From Platerodrilus igneus (lineage: Eukaryota > Arthropoda > Insecta > Coleoptera > Lycidae), in the NCBI GenBank assembly GCA_036346225.1, contig JARFIW010000453.1:4960001-5024000 (forward strand): a stretch of DNA of 64,000 nucleotides, written 5' to 3'. The notes under the pieces were generated by a model, which was given only the letters and a program-made list of their open reading frames with translations, made no database searches and had not been told where the DNA came from. Position 1 is the stretch's first letter; each line of letters begins with the position of its first letter. Positions 20,196-32,295 of the stretch are shown here, piece by piece. Position numbers and translations under genes: made by a program.

Positions 20196-22088
20196 ACGTA
20201 GCAAATGGAACCAAAAAAATTACCAAAGGTTATTTCGTTGGTTACTGTGATGCAAATTATAGATTTGGTGCGTGGCACCCTGAGAATGATAAAGTGATTT
20301 GAAGTGATGATGTCATTTTGAAAATAATAAACCTGTTCAAGTAAAACTTAGTGAAGCTGTGGGAGAGCTTCCAAGTTATGGTTACCGCTTTCGTGTTGGG
20401 ATAGCCAATCTTCCTGAGACTGCCAATGTTGTTTCTGAATTTGTTGAACAGGTGTTGTTTCAAAGACAAGAGACTGCCGAGGAAATGTATTACTCCCACA
20501 ACGCCTTTGCCACACCAATCGGAGGTAAAAGATATTCTACAAAGGAAAGAAAAAATTATCCTTTAATGACTACGAGGCGAACTTTTATGCTTCTACTGTA
20601 TAACTTAGCAATATACATGAGGTTAGAGAATGGAGCGATATTGAAAAATGGAAGAAACAATAAATTATTAGCTTAAAAGTCTGAAATTAAATAATATGTG
20701 GGTATTTGTCGATTGCCTAATGATTCAAATATTGTAAAAAATAAATGGGTGTTTAAAGTCAAACATGATGCAAATTCTAAGGTAAAATATAAAGCTAGAC
20801 TAGTTGCAAAGTGTTATACCCAATGATATTGGTTAGATTATCAGGAAACTTTCTTGCCTATAATTTTAGGTTGTTGCTTGCGATTGCTGTTAGAGTAAGC
20901 ATGACAATTGAACATATTGATGTAGCAACAGCGTTTTAAAATGTCAAGTTGCTTGAGACCATTAAAATGAAACAACCGGAAGGATGCATTGATAAAAATA
21001 ATCCTGGAAAGGTATGTATTTTAGCCCACACATTATATGGGTTAAAGCAGGCATCAAAGGTGTGAATAAAGTTCTTTGTAGAATAGATTTTGAAAATCTA
21101 ATTATGATTCTAACGTGTACTTTAAGCATGCTGATATGTATTTAATTCGGCTTACTTTGTACGGTGACAAGTTTTTGTTAATTTATAATAATTTTGAATT
21201 GAGTAGAACTGTAAAAAATAAACTATCAAAAAAATTTAAAATTAAGAACAGGCCAAACTGAATATTTCCTGGGAATTAATATTAGTCCTCATAGTTCTGA
21301 CAGGATTGTAAATTGTCAACGGGATTATATTTCAAAGTTGCTGATTAAATTTAGGATGTCTGAGTCTAGTTCTGAGTTAACACTTCTGGTATGTAATAAA
21401 CTCAATAACTGTAGCACTGATAAGTGTCAGGTTGATATGCCGTTTCAAGGCTTAATTGGGTCTCATGTACTTGATTGTATTTGTACGACCTGACATTTAT
21501 TATGCAGTCAGCTATTTGAGTCAATTTAACAATTGCTGCAATAAAGAGGTCTCGGTGTTGGTGAAACAAGTTCATTATCTCAAGAATATGTCAGAGTTAG
21601 GACTCAATTGCACTGAATCTACTGATGAAGTTGTCAGGTTTGCTGATGCTGATTGGAGTATATACAGCAGTGACAGAAAATCGTATACATGGTAAGTATT
21701 TAAAATCACTAACAGTATAATCTTGTGGAAATCAAGAAAACAATGGTCTGTTGCAGTCTAGTACAGAGGCTTTGTCCGAAGCCTCCAAAAAGACAATATT
21801 TTTAAAGAATATTGTTCATGAGCTTACAGGATTAAATGATAGTGTAGGTTGTTTGGTGACAAACTAAGCATACAGATATAAAATATCATTTTATAAGGGA
21901 ATGTTACAATAACAAATATATTGATATCAAATATTTAAGAGGTAAAAATATGCCAGCTGACATGTTAACAAAAGCATTGCCTAGGATTAAACATGAGCAC
22001 TGTATAGATGCACTAAAAATGTCAAAATTTAATTAAGACAAATAAGCTTATATGCCAATGCAATGTTTACCTACCTTAAAAAAGAAAG

Positions 22089-22198
22089 TGTTATAAATAA
22101 ACTTTTTTGTTGATTGTTTTAAGGTTGACTGTTAATAATAAACAAGTAGTTTAACCCTAAACCATGCTTTTGAAAACATGTGTTATTTATTCCTTGTT
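22089..22198 (+). repeat. Copia 3' LTR, first part
   Basis: Follows the polypurine stretch AAAAAAGAAAG and starts TGTTATAAATAAAC. It is cut at 22198 by the RTE insertion and resumes at 25363 to about 25385 (AAAAATCAATTTATATAAATG). A related fragment lies at 8289-8395. Confidence 0.65.
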
Positions 22199-25100
22199 CA
22201 TCATCATTAGGTCTTCAGTCCTAGAACTGGTTGGACGCGTACCCTCATTGTTTCCTAGTCTAAACCAACCTACACATTTCACTGAAATTTGCTCAGTCTG
22301 CATCTATCCCTATGTGTGCGAAAGTCTTATCTCGGTCTACCCCTACCTATCTTTTCCTATCTCTGCTTGTAATATCCTGTCCTTCTATTTCTCCTATTTT
22401 TTGTTTTCCACAGATATCTTTATTCCTCTACTATTTCTACAACCAATTTGTTATTAACTTTGTCTGTCCATGCCATCATCCTCATACATCTGAAGCATAA
22501 CATTCCAGAAGGCTTCTTTCTTTCTGTCTGCTTTTCCTACTGCCCCTATTTCATAGATGTACTGGGCTGTGCTTCACATTATGCTTTGAACAGTTTTCTT
22601 CTTGTATCTAATGTTCATTACCTTTAAACATAGCTGCTGTTCTTTCTTGTTTGATGCAGTTCGTTTATAGTTTATAGCCTATTTCCCTGATATTCAGTGG
22701 TATGTGAATGGGGGTAATCAGCCTTTGGCTGCCAAGTTCCCCCAACACTTGAACCTTTGTCGAATTAATAGTTTTTCTAATTTATCCTTTCGCACAATCA
22801 ACATTAATTGAAAATATTTCACAACCTACACCTGTAGTTGTTTATAATAATCGTCAGATTTAAGAGCACTTATTTTTTCGTCATTGGGTTTTACATCTTG
22901 AAACTGCTCATGTATGTTCGGAGCTAGCCTACCCGGTTCCCTACAATCCTCACAACAGCCCATATACAAATCGATTCCCTTCTATTGTTTTCTAATTATA
23001 TGCCCTATTTCAAGGAGATTCAATGGTGTGTGAAAAGGGTTAAGCAGCCTGTGGCTGCCAAGAATCCCCCAACACTTACACATTTGCCGTATTAATAGTT
23101 TTCCAGTAAATCCTTTCGCACAATTAACATTAGTTAAGAGTATTGCACAACCAATATCTGTAGTTGTTTATAGTAATCATCATGTAAGGTACAGTTATTA
23201 TTTTGTCATTAGTTTTTCCATTCTGCGACTGGTTGGAAGCATACCTCCACTGATTTCTATTCTGAGCTAGCCTACACATTTCCCTAAAATTCTCACAGCG
23301 TACATCTTTCACTATCTGTGTACTATAGTCTGGCCTAGGTCTACCTCTACTTCTCTTTTTTCCTATCTCTGCTTCTAATATATTCCGCACTATTCTCACA
23401 GATCTTAGTATGTGGCCTATCATTGTATCTCTCCTATTTTTTACTGTTTTCCACATATTTCTTTCTTCCCCTACCATTTCTAGTACCTCTTTGTTCTTAA
23501 TTTTGTCTGTCCATGATATCTTCATCATACATCTGTATCACCACATTTCAAAGACTTCTACCTTTTTCTTGTCCGCTTCTCCTACTGTCTAGGCTTCACA
23601 GCCATACAGTGCTGTGCTCCACACATACATTTTAACCAATCTTTTCCTTGTTTCTATGTTTGTTGTCTTTGAACACAGTAGTTGCTTTTTCTTGTTAAAT
23701 GTAGCACGTCCTTGTGCTAATCTTTGTTTTATATCTTTTGTGCTTTTCCCATCTTGCGTTATTTGACTTCCTAGGTAGCAGAAATCCTTAACCTCTTGTA
23801 AGTTCTCGTTACCTATTTGTATTCTTGTTTTCGATATATTTTCCCCTCTTTTACATACTAAAACTTTAGTTTTATTTTTGTTAATTTTCATAGCATATCT
23901 CTCCGTTAGAATGGTTTCCATTTCATTAAGAGCAGCTTCTAACTCTTCTTTGCTAGATGCTAATACCGCTATATCATCTACAAATCTAAGCATATCAATC
24001 TTTTGTCCCTGCATAGTAATTCCAAATGTCTTGTTGCCTTTGAAAGTATGTATTGCCTCTTCTATGTACAAGTTAAAAATTAATGGAGATAAAGCACATC
24101 CCTGTCTCACCCCTTTCCTAATATTTACTTCTCTACTTTCTTGCTCTAATTCTATTACCGCCGTTTGCTCTTTGTATAAGCTATGTACCATCCGTATGTC
24201 CTTAAAACTCATTCCAATCTTTTTGAGTATTTGGAACATTTTTTCCATTTTACATTGTCGAATGCTTTTTCCAGATCTACAAACCCTATATATACGATTT
24301 CCCCATTCTCTATTGTTTTCTCTATTATCACTCTCAGAGCTAAAATAGCCTCCCATGATCTCCTGTTGTGCCTAAACCCAAATTCAGCTCGTTTCTCCAT
24401 TTATCTTTGTACAATTCTAGTTAATATTTTTGAAATGTGTGCTGTCAAACTTATTGTTCGAAAATTTTCACATCTATCCGCACCTCTTTTTTTTTGTATA
24501 GTTACGTTTGAAATCTTTGGGTATCTCGCCTGCCTCATACATATAGCTTACAAGTCGGAAGAGACGTTCTGTTACTGCTTGTCCAGCAGCTTTTAGAGTT
24601 TCTGCTTGCACCTTATCTGTACCCAGCGACTTACCATTTTTCAGACCCTTTAATGCTAATTCAAACTTATCTCTAAGTATAGGATATCCCAGGTCATCAT
24701 TTTCAATGTCTGATTCCTGTTCTAATTCTGTTAGTTCCTCTCCTGAATATAAATTCCCTATATATTCCTGCCATCTAGCTACTTTATCTACATATTCTAT
24801 AATGACGTTTCCTTCCGCGTCCCTTATATTTTTGCTATATGGTTTTATATCCCTAAAATTCACTCTAATTAATTTGTATGCTTCGCCTGTCTTTCCTATT
24901 TCTATCTTAGTTTTCACCTCTTTGCACTTTTCATCAATCCATTGTTCTTTAGCTTTCCTGCATTTGCGAATAATTTCCCATTTTATGGCTTTGTATCTCT
25001 GTTTTCCTGTTTCGTCTGATCTATTTTTGTATTTTCGTCTTTCTTCTATTAAATTCATGATATCCTTTGTTATCCATGGTTTCTTATTTTCTTTTTGTGT

Positions 25101-25362
25101 ATACCCCAGAATATCGTTGGCCGCAATGTCTAGGCTGGATTTAATGTTATTCCATTTTGTTTCTACTTCTTTAGTATCAGAAATTTTCCCGATATCTTTC
25201 AGCAATTCATTTGACTTTTTTTCAAATCTTTCATGGATATCTTTATCTTTTAGATTCTCAAAGTCTAAGTGCCTTTTTACGTTCCTTTTTTTCAGATTTT
25301 TAAATTGAAGTGCGGCCTTCATAATTACGATGTTGTGGTTAGTGTATATTTATGCTTCCGGG
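22199..25362 (-). mobile_element. RTE LINE copy 3, with target duplication and tandem 3' units
   Basis: Minus-strand insertion flanked by a perfect 13-base duplication, TTTATTCCTTGTT, at 22186-22198 and 25363-25375. The 5' end is truncated inside the endonuclease (near 25362). The 3' end finishes with the GATGATG tail at 22199. Between the main C-terminus (23130) and the tail lie two further degenerate copies of the family's 3' end: unit 2 about 22700-22965 and unit 3 22199-22699. The duplications bracket all three units, so they moved together. Confidence 0.9.
23130..25330 (-). pseudogene. RTE copy 3 endonuclease end and reverse transcriptase
   Basis: Starts within the nuclease (HNIVIMKAALQFKNLKKRN), continues in 25322-24474 with the linker and RT start (LKNGKSLGTDKVQAETLKAA), breaks near 24480-24400, and continues in 24356-23589 with RQGCALSPLIFNLYIEEAIH. 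The catalytic region reads MLRFVDDIAVLASS, i.e. F-V-D-D instead of F-A-D-D. The C-terminus is 23528-23130 (MMKISWTDKIKNKEVLEMVG, GRPRPDYSTQIVKD). A stop near 23589 replaces the W of the usual EAWT. A roughly 90-base gap near 24400-24380 removed residues before NRG/NRRSWEAILAL. Confidence 0.85.
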
Positions 25363-25384
25363 TTTATTCCTTGTTAAAAATCAA

Positions 25385-26225
25385 TTTATATAAATGGAGT
25401 TCCTGTAAAGATGAAGTTCGTCTCTCATTAACCATAAGAATTATTTCTAATACCATTGTCATATGACATACATCAAGATAATCTTGCATGAAATTATTAT
25501 ATTGCTAGCGCTACAACGAAAATAATCTTTGTTTAGCAATTTCGGAAAACTATAGAAAAAATAAAATATTGTTTAACAGTAACAATAAAACGACTTCTAT
25601 AAACACGAGAAAATGTATTTTCAAAAATCAAATCTGCCTTTTATTCTTCAGGAGAAGCGTCAGGTTTAGTAGGGACTTTCTAAAACTACCGGAGGATTTG
25701 GTCGACGGTCAAGAAACAAAATGCATAGACTAGCAGACTGCAAACTTCTTGTAGGACCAATAATAATTCGACCAAAAATTGTATTAACGGCAGCAGGCTC
25801 TAGAAATTTGCCTTGTATGACTCCACCATTAATGACAAACAGATAAACATCTGCACCAATAAGTATGTCTATTGCTCCAGGTATTTTCCAATATGGGGCT
25901 GCATATTGTAGGTCGCTTAAGTGTTCCAACTCCGAAGTTAGGTAAATTGCCAGATACTGATGACAGTAGAAAGATTGTAATTTCCAAAGATTTTTCAGAG
26001 ACTAAAATAAAACGGTTGGTGCAGCTGATTGCTGAAGTTGTTTGTCCAAGTTCGTATATGGGAACATGAATTTGCTTGTGCATTCGTCGCGTATGAAACT
26101 GACTAAGGAACCCGAATCTAAAAAGGCCTTGACTGGTGTGAAATTACCAGATTGTTCATGAACTTCCACAAAGACAGTAGAAAGGAGGATAGTCATTCCA
26201 AAATTCGAGTTTATTTGCAAAGATA
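25385..26225 (-). pseudogene. BEL/Pao protease region and start of RT
   Basis: On the minus strand 26220-26002 reads LLSTVFVEVHEQSGNFTPVK then AFLDSGSLVSFI, the aspartic protease motif of BEL/Pao elements in D-S-G form. 25929-25666 reads HLSDLQYAAPYWKIPGAIDI, LIGADVYLFVINGGVIQG and NTIFGRIIIGPT, the DUF1758-type peptidase block. Beyond that, SP-KPDASPEE-like and DYLDVCHMTMV text indicates the linker into RT, with stops. It is bounded by the Copia LTR remnant on one side and a LINE on the other; no LTR was seen. Confidence 0.85.
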
Positions 26226-26229
26226 AAAC

Positions 26230-28200
26230 ATTTGCCTAAATAGCTAGAATAGAATAGTTTATTAAATAGTAAAATACACAACTTTAAGCTAGTTGCTAAG
26301 GTTAAATAGCCATGCATATCAGAATATACATAACAGTAATCTATAATTAATTTGCTATTTACTATTCAAGAGCTAATGCGTCAGCATAGATGATTTTCAC
26401 ATATACCTATGGCCTACCAACAAGTGGAGGTTATAAACATTGAACAGTGATACTGCAAATAATAATAGACAGTGAGATTTTAAGATATTCAAGTTATTAT
26501 AATGTGGAGTGACATGTTCTCTATATCCCATTTTGTACGAAAATCACAGGCATTTGTTTTAAAGAACTTGGAGTTTGACTGCATTGTTTTGATAGATAAT
26601 TAAAGTGCACAATGCTGCAATATTTAACATGACTTAGAACTAAACTTTGACATAGCTACCATTTTATATCAGGTGGAAGGACATTTTAAAATTTATTTAA
26701 AGATTTAAGTTTGAAATAGGCGATGTTGTAGAATTTATTTGTGTGAGTCTCAAACTTTAGATTACTGTCACAAATAATACCTAAATTTTTAGTGATTTCA
26801 CTAAAAGTTAGCATGCAACTATGTAAAACAACATCCGATATCGGATAATTATTAAACATTGCACGATAGTAGGACGAGCCAATTACTGACATACATAGTC
26901 TTCTTGAGATTCGACACTAAACTGTTATCACTTGATCATTTATTTACTGCCTCTAAGTTTATATTTAGCTGTTCAATACGTTTATTTGCAATACAAGAAT
27001 CACAAGCTACACACCGCAGAGTATCGTCTGCATACATATGCTTCCACAAGAGACTCCTTGTACTTCACTTGACAGAATATCATCTTTCTGCGATGTTTAA
27101 GGCCGACTTACTCCAGCCATAGAATGAAAGTTTTGCTATAAGCAGACTATCATTAATTACATCGAAAGCCTTACTGTAATCAAGATAGGCAATTAGTGTT
27201 ACTTTAAAATTATCAATAATTCTAGTGATGTCGTTGGAGTACTATGTCAGCTGCAAAACCCAAACTGAGTTTCAGGTAATATGTTGTTGGCCAGCACATG
27301 CAATAAAATCTGGTCATACATAAGGCATTCAACTACTTTTGAGAGGCTTGGTAAGATACTGATTGGATGTAATATGATGTAAGTTGTAGCATTGCTAAGT
27401 TTGGGTAGGGACAAAATTATTGACTTCTTCCGAATATCAAGCACTGATGAAGATTCAAGAATGCAGTTGATGAAATGAATCACAGTGCCAATGCAAAATG
27501 GTAATCAGTCTTAACGTTTCCAGAAAGATTACATCATCGACCAGGGCATTTCATTTCTGTCTGTTAATTATAACAGTCATGTCTTCAGGACTAACATAGT
27601 TGAAGACGAGTTCTTGTGTTATCAGTAGCAACTTATTTGTAGGAAAGTGAATAAATGTGTTATAACTTATTTCGGTAATTGGGACAGCAATAAATAAAAA
27701 ATTAGTTTACGCAATTCTATAACTTTTTGGTATTATGTTCATAATATGGCACTTGATACTTATAATATGCCTGCTTTTCATTTTTTTCATTGCTTGTGTT
27801 ACATAATTCCTGAGTGCTTTAAAATATTCATAATCTACTAGCTTGCTACCCGAGTTTTTCTTAAAAAAATACTTTGTGCCCATTGGGCATGAACTTCATA
27901 ACTTGAAGTGATCATCTGATTGAAGAATGATAGTTTGCTATCGACAGTATCATTATTACAAAATTATAACTGGTCAATGTTACTTGCAACTTTATGGAAT
28001 TTTTCAAATCAAACTCTTTAAAACTTGCATACACGTGTATTTCATCTCAAGCTTCTTTGCACGTAATATTTAGTTTGCAGTGTGCTATTAAGTAGTCTGA
28101 TGTGTGCCCTAGATGTTAAGCCTCTATGCCTACGCATTGCAAATCTTCAGTCACACAAATTAGATCAAGAAGCATGGCTGTAGTTTGAATAATTCTAGTA
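26230..28200 (-). pseudogene. CR1/Jockey-group LINE (minus), decayed
   Basis: Endonuclease end near 28180-28080 (LLDLICVTEDLQC, then HTSDYLIAHCKLNI), then the RT region. LNYVSPEDMTVIINRQK lies near 27590. 27483-27247 reads MIHFINCILESSSVLDI and HPISILPSLSKVVECLMYDQ and ILPETQFGF. Near 27180, LIAYLDYSKAFDVINDSLLI. Near 27040 the catalytic YADDTLRCVA is intact. 26892-26686 gives KNLGIICDSNLKFETH. The 3' end near 26230 has an ATTCTATTC-like tail. Many frame changes. It differs in wording from the 0-1.8 kb LINE, so probably a different family. Confidence 0.8.
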
Positions 28201-29240
28201 GGACATGTAAAGGGTCCCTAATGACAGGTTGCGTCGATATGTATACGAGAAACTACTAGAACCAGTTTTCTAAAAATTTGTATTCTGGAGCCTTTCAAAA
28301 AGCTCGTTCTAATCAAAATATTTTCAATTTTCTAATACTTGTGGTTATACCGGAAATGAATCCTAAGTTCCTTATTTTAAATGGATTGCTCCAATTTTTA
28401 TTGAATTTTTGGAATCTATGCTAAATTGCAATGTACCTTTATATGAGACATCATAATCCTAAAGTGCGTCATTTTTAAATTATTTCAGTTTTTTCATTGT
28501 TTTTAGCAGATTAAGTTCTCCACATAAAATTTTACTTTTTTGACATCCAAGCATGTCAGGTCATAAACTTCAAGATTCTTCATAAATATGACGTGTAGCT
28601 TTCCAAACCTTTAAAAATTCTTCAAAAAAATTATATAATATGCTCAGAAATTTGTGCCAAATTTAACTATCACAAAAGTTTGCAAACGTTCTATTTTCCC
28701 AATAGGAACTTCCACTTTTCTCTTCACTTTTGGATTCTACCCAGAAATGTAAGAGGGTTTTATGATAACATCCCTATATCGAAAATGAGTAGTTTCTCTA
28801 GAAACTTAAAAATATCGAAATTTTACGTAGTTATTACAAAATTTTAAATTATCAGTTGACTTTGGTTTGAAGAAAAACAAAAATTCTAAATACAATTGAG
28901 GTTTAATATACCACAAAACTATGCAGAATATATTTTATTTGTATATATATTCCGTATATTTTTATACAAAAAATGACTAGTAATGACTAATAAACTAGTT
29001 TTCTATTCTCGATTTTACATGTCATGGGTACACATTATATGATTTTCGTAATTTAAAACAAATAACAGCATTATGAGAAAAATTAAGGGTAACTAGCAAT
29101 ATAACAAGAAAAAGGAGTGTTAGCGCCGCTCCCGGTTCAGAGCGCATATCCGCGTAGAAGTCCGGTCATATCGCTCAGTTAGTATAGTCATTAGTTGGTA
29201 AGAAGTTTGTGACGATACAAGAAACTAGTTATAATATGTA
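28201..29240. other. AT-rich interval without recognised gene
   Basis: No open frame of note, no repeats found by eye. A short GC-richer island at about 29115-29175 (GCGCCGCTCCCGG) precedes the truncated 5' end of the next RTE copy and has no identified role. Confidence 0.4.
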
Positions 29241-32068
29241 AAAAGACATGAAAATTTAATAATTACGGGGGATATTAATGCAGTGGTAGGTGAGGGTAGG
29301 GAAAGAGCGGTAGTAGGTTTATTTGGTTTAGTCGCCAGAAATGACAGGGCAAAATAGGCTGGTAGAATTTTGCGACAAGAACAATTTAACCATCACAAAC
29401 ACATTATTTCAACATCATGCTAGAAGACGATACACGTGGAAGATGCCGGGATATATAGGAAGATATCAAAAAGATTATACTCTTGTTAGGCAATGGTTTA
29501 GGAATCAAGTAGAAGACGGTAGAAGCTACCTAGAAGCAGATATTGATACTGACCACAACAACGTAATTATGAAGGCCACCCTTAAATTTAAAAATCTGAA
29601 AAGGAGGAACTGAAAAGGGCACTTTGAGAAACTAAAAAATAAAGATATTCACGAAAGATTTGAAAAAAAGTCAAATGAATTACTGAAAGATGCCAGGAAA
29701 TTTTCTTATACTAAGGAAGTAGAAACAAAATGGATTAACATTAAATCCAGCTTAGACATGGCTGCCAGAGATGTTCTGGGGTATACACAAAAAGAAAATA
29801 AGAAATCATGGATAACAAAGGATATCCTGAATCTAATAGAAGAAAGACGAAAATACAAAAATAATTCAAACGAAACAGGAAAACAGAGATACAAAGCCAT
29901 AAAATGGTAAATTATTCGCAAATGCAGGAAAGCTAAAAAACAATGGATTGAAGAAAAGTGCAAAAAGGTACAAACTAAAATGGAAATAGGAAAGACAGAC
30001 GAAGCATACAAACTAATTAGAATGAATTTTAGAGATATAAAACCATAATGCAAAAATATAAGGGATGCGGGAGGAAACGTCATTATAAAAAATGTAGAGA
30101 AAGTGGATAAATGGTAAGAATATAGAGGGAGTTTATATGCAGGAGAGGAACTACCAGCATTAGAACAAGATTGAGACATTGAAAAGGATGACTTGGGATT
30201 TCGTATACTTAGAGATGAGTTTGAATTACCATTAAAGGGTCTGCAAAATGGTAAGGCACCAGGTACAGATAAGGTGCAAGCAGAAACTCTAAAAGCCACT
30301 GGACAAGCAGTAACAGAACGTCTCTTCCAACTTGTAAGCTATATGTATGAGACAGGCAAGATACCCAAAGATTTCAAACGTAATATCTTAGTCACTATAT
30401 CAAAAAGAGAGGCTTGGATAGATGTGAAAATTTTTGAACCATAAGTTTGACAGCACATGTGTCAAAAATATTAACTAGAATTGTACAAAGACGAATGGAA
30501 AAAACGAGCTGAGGAAGTACTAGGAGAAGATCAATTTTGGTTTAGGCAAAACAGGGGAACACGAGAGGCTATTTTAGCTCTGAGGGTTATAATAGAAAAA
30601 ACAATACAAAAAGGGGAGAGCGTGTATATAGGGTTTGTAGATTTGGAAAAAGCATTCGGCAATGTAAAATGTAAAAAATGTTCCAAATACTCACAAAGAT
30701 TAGAATGAGTTTTAGAGATAGACAGATAGTACATAGCTTATACAAAGAGCAAACAGCAATAATAGAATTAGAGCAGAAATGCAAACATTAGGAAAGGGGT
30801 GAGACAGGGATGTGTCCTATCCCCATTAATTTTTAACTTGTACATCGAAGAGGCAATAAATACTGTCAAATGCAGGAAGGCATTGTGGATTACTATGCAG
30901 GAACAAAAGATTTATATGCTTAAATTTGCAGATGATATAGTGGTATTAGCATCTAGTAAGGAAGAGTTAGAAGCTGTTCTTAATGAAATGGAAACAGTTC
31001 TAACAGAGAGATATGGTATGAAAATTAACAAAAATAAAACTAAAGTACTAGTATGCAAGGAGGGAAAATAAGTTAAAAACTAGAATACAGATACGTAATA
31101 AGAACTTACAAGACGGTGGGTATTTCTGCTACTTAGAAAGCCAAATAACGGAAGATGGGAAGAGCGCAAAAGTATAAAACAAAGATTAGCACAAGGTCGT
31201 GCTACATTTAACAAGAAAAAGCAACTACTGTGTTCAAAGACAACAAACATAGAAACGAGGAAAAGATTGCTTATATCATGCGTGTGAAGCACAGCACTGT
31301 ATGGCTGTGAAAGCTGGACAGTAGGAGAAGCGGACGGGAAAAAGATAGAAGCCTTTGAAATATGGTGCTACTGACCATGATGAAGATATCATGGACAGAC
31401 AAAGTTAAGAACAGAAAGGTACTAGAAATGGTACGGGAAGAAAGAAGTATGTATGTGGAAAACAGTATAAAATGGGAGAGATAGGATGATAGGCCACATA
31501 CTAAGGCATAAGGGAATAGTGCGGAATATATTAGAACCAGAGATAGGAAAAAGGAGAGGTAGAAGTAGAGCTAGGTTAGACTAATGCACACAGATAGCGA
31601 AAGATGTCGGTTGTGTGAATTTCAGGGAAATGTACAAACTAGCTCAGAATAGAATTCAATGGAGGTACGCGTCCAACCTATTCGAAGATGGAAAACCTAA
31701 TGATGAAAAAAATAACTGTAAATAAGCCTGATGATTATTATAAGTAACTACAGGCATTGGTTTTACAATACTCTTAACTAATGTTAATTGTGCGAAAGGA
31801 TTTATTTGAAAACTATTAATTCAGGAAATGACTGTGTTGGGGGATCCTTGCCAGCCACAAGCTGCTTAACACCCTTCGTATACCACTGAATCCCAGTGAA
31901 TAGGGCATATAATTAGAAAACAACAGAAGGGAAACTGAGCTGTATCTATGTTATGTGAATTTCAGGGAAAGGTGTAGTCAGAATAGAAATAAGTGAAGGT
32001 ATGTGTCCAATCAGTTTCAAGACGGAAAACCTAATGACGGAAAAATAATTGCACTTAAATCTGATGAT
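29241..32068 (+). mobile_element. RTE LINE copy 4
   Basis: Plus-strand copy, 5'-truncated at the VKDMKI position of the endonuclease. It contains endonuclease C-half, RT, 3' UTR (31694-31940), then the beginning of the second tandem 3' unit (31945-32068), ending at a TCTGATGAT string. It lacks unit 3. No flanking duplication was recognised, so the 3' limit may be either a natural end at an internal GATGAT or a later break. Confidence 0.8.
29263..31693 (+). pseudogene. RTE copy 4 endonuclease and RT, broken
   Basis: 29341-29613 carries RLVEFCDKNNLTITNTLFQ and DTDHNNVIMKA. RT blocks follow: LQNGKAPGTDKVQAETLKA at 30193-30444, QFWFRQNRGTREAILALRV at 30481-30708, and RQGCVLSPLIFNLYIEEA with the catalytic MLKFADDIVVLASS at 30799-31071. 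C-terminal blocks 31080-31690 are broken by stops, e.g. in place of residues before MKISWTDK. Stops often sit where other copies have W or R codons (TGG to TAG/TGA), as expected from neutral decay. Confidence 0.85.
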
Positions 32069-32295
32069 ATTTTCATGGTTTTCATTATGTTCATTCTGGA
32101 TGTTAACATTTTGAATAGTAGGAGGTGCACCATGATGAGCTTCCACCAGAGTGACAGAACAGGAGTGTTAAGCATCTTTTTTTATAATATTTAATAAATG
32201 TGGACCGTATAATTTAACCCTATAAGCTTAAATTGTACGTGATGTCAGGTTAACTGACTGAATTGAACACAAATTAATAAAAAGAAAAAGTAATT

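Larger units (their letters stand above)
17420..22088 (+). pseudogene. Copia Pol, interrupted and decayed
   Basis: Ty1/Copia polyprotein order. 17609-17860 holds the GAG-pre-integrase domain (QNKQHVKDLIKQHNI). Integrase remnants follow to about 18345, with RLFIQGVLTT-like and FEL/KVFGAKC-like text. A 1.85-kb foreign stretch with Penelope debris intervenes. Reading resumes near 20195 with KGYFVGYCDANYRFGAWHPE, then RT (NKWVFKVKHDANSKVKYKAR, LVAKCYTQ, IKMKQPEGCIDKNNPGK). The catalytic site YVDD is lost: it reads LYGDKFLLIYN. RNase H gives RFADADWSIYSSDRKSYTW, then STEALSEASKKTIFLKN and RGKNMPADMLTKALPRIKHE. Frequent stops; inactive. Confidence 0.85.
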
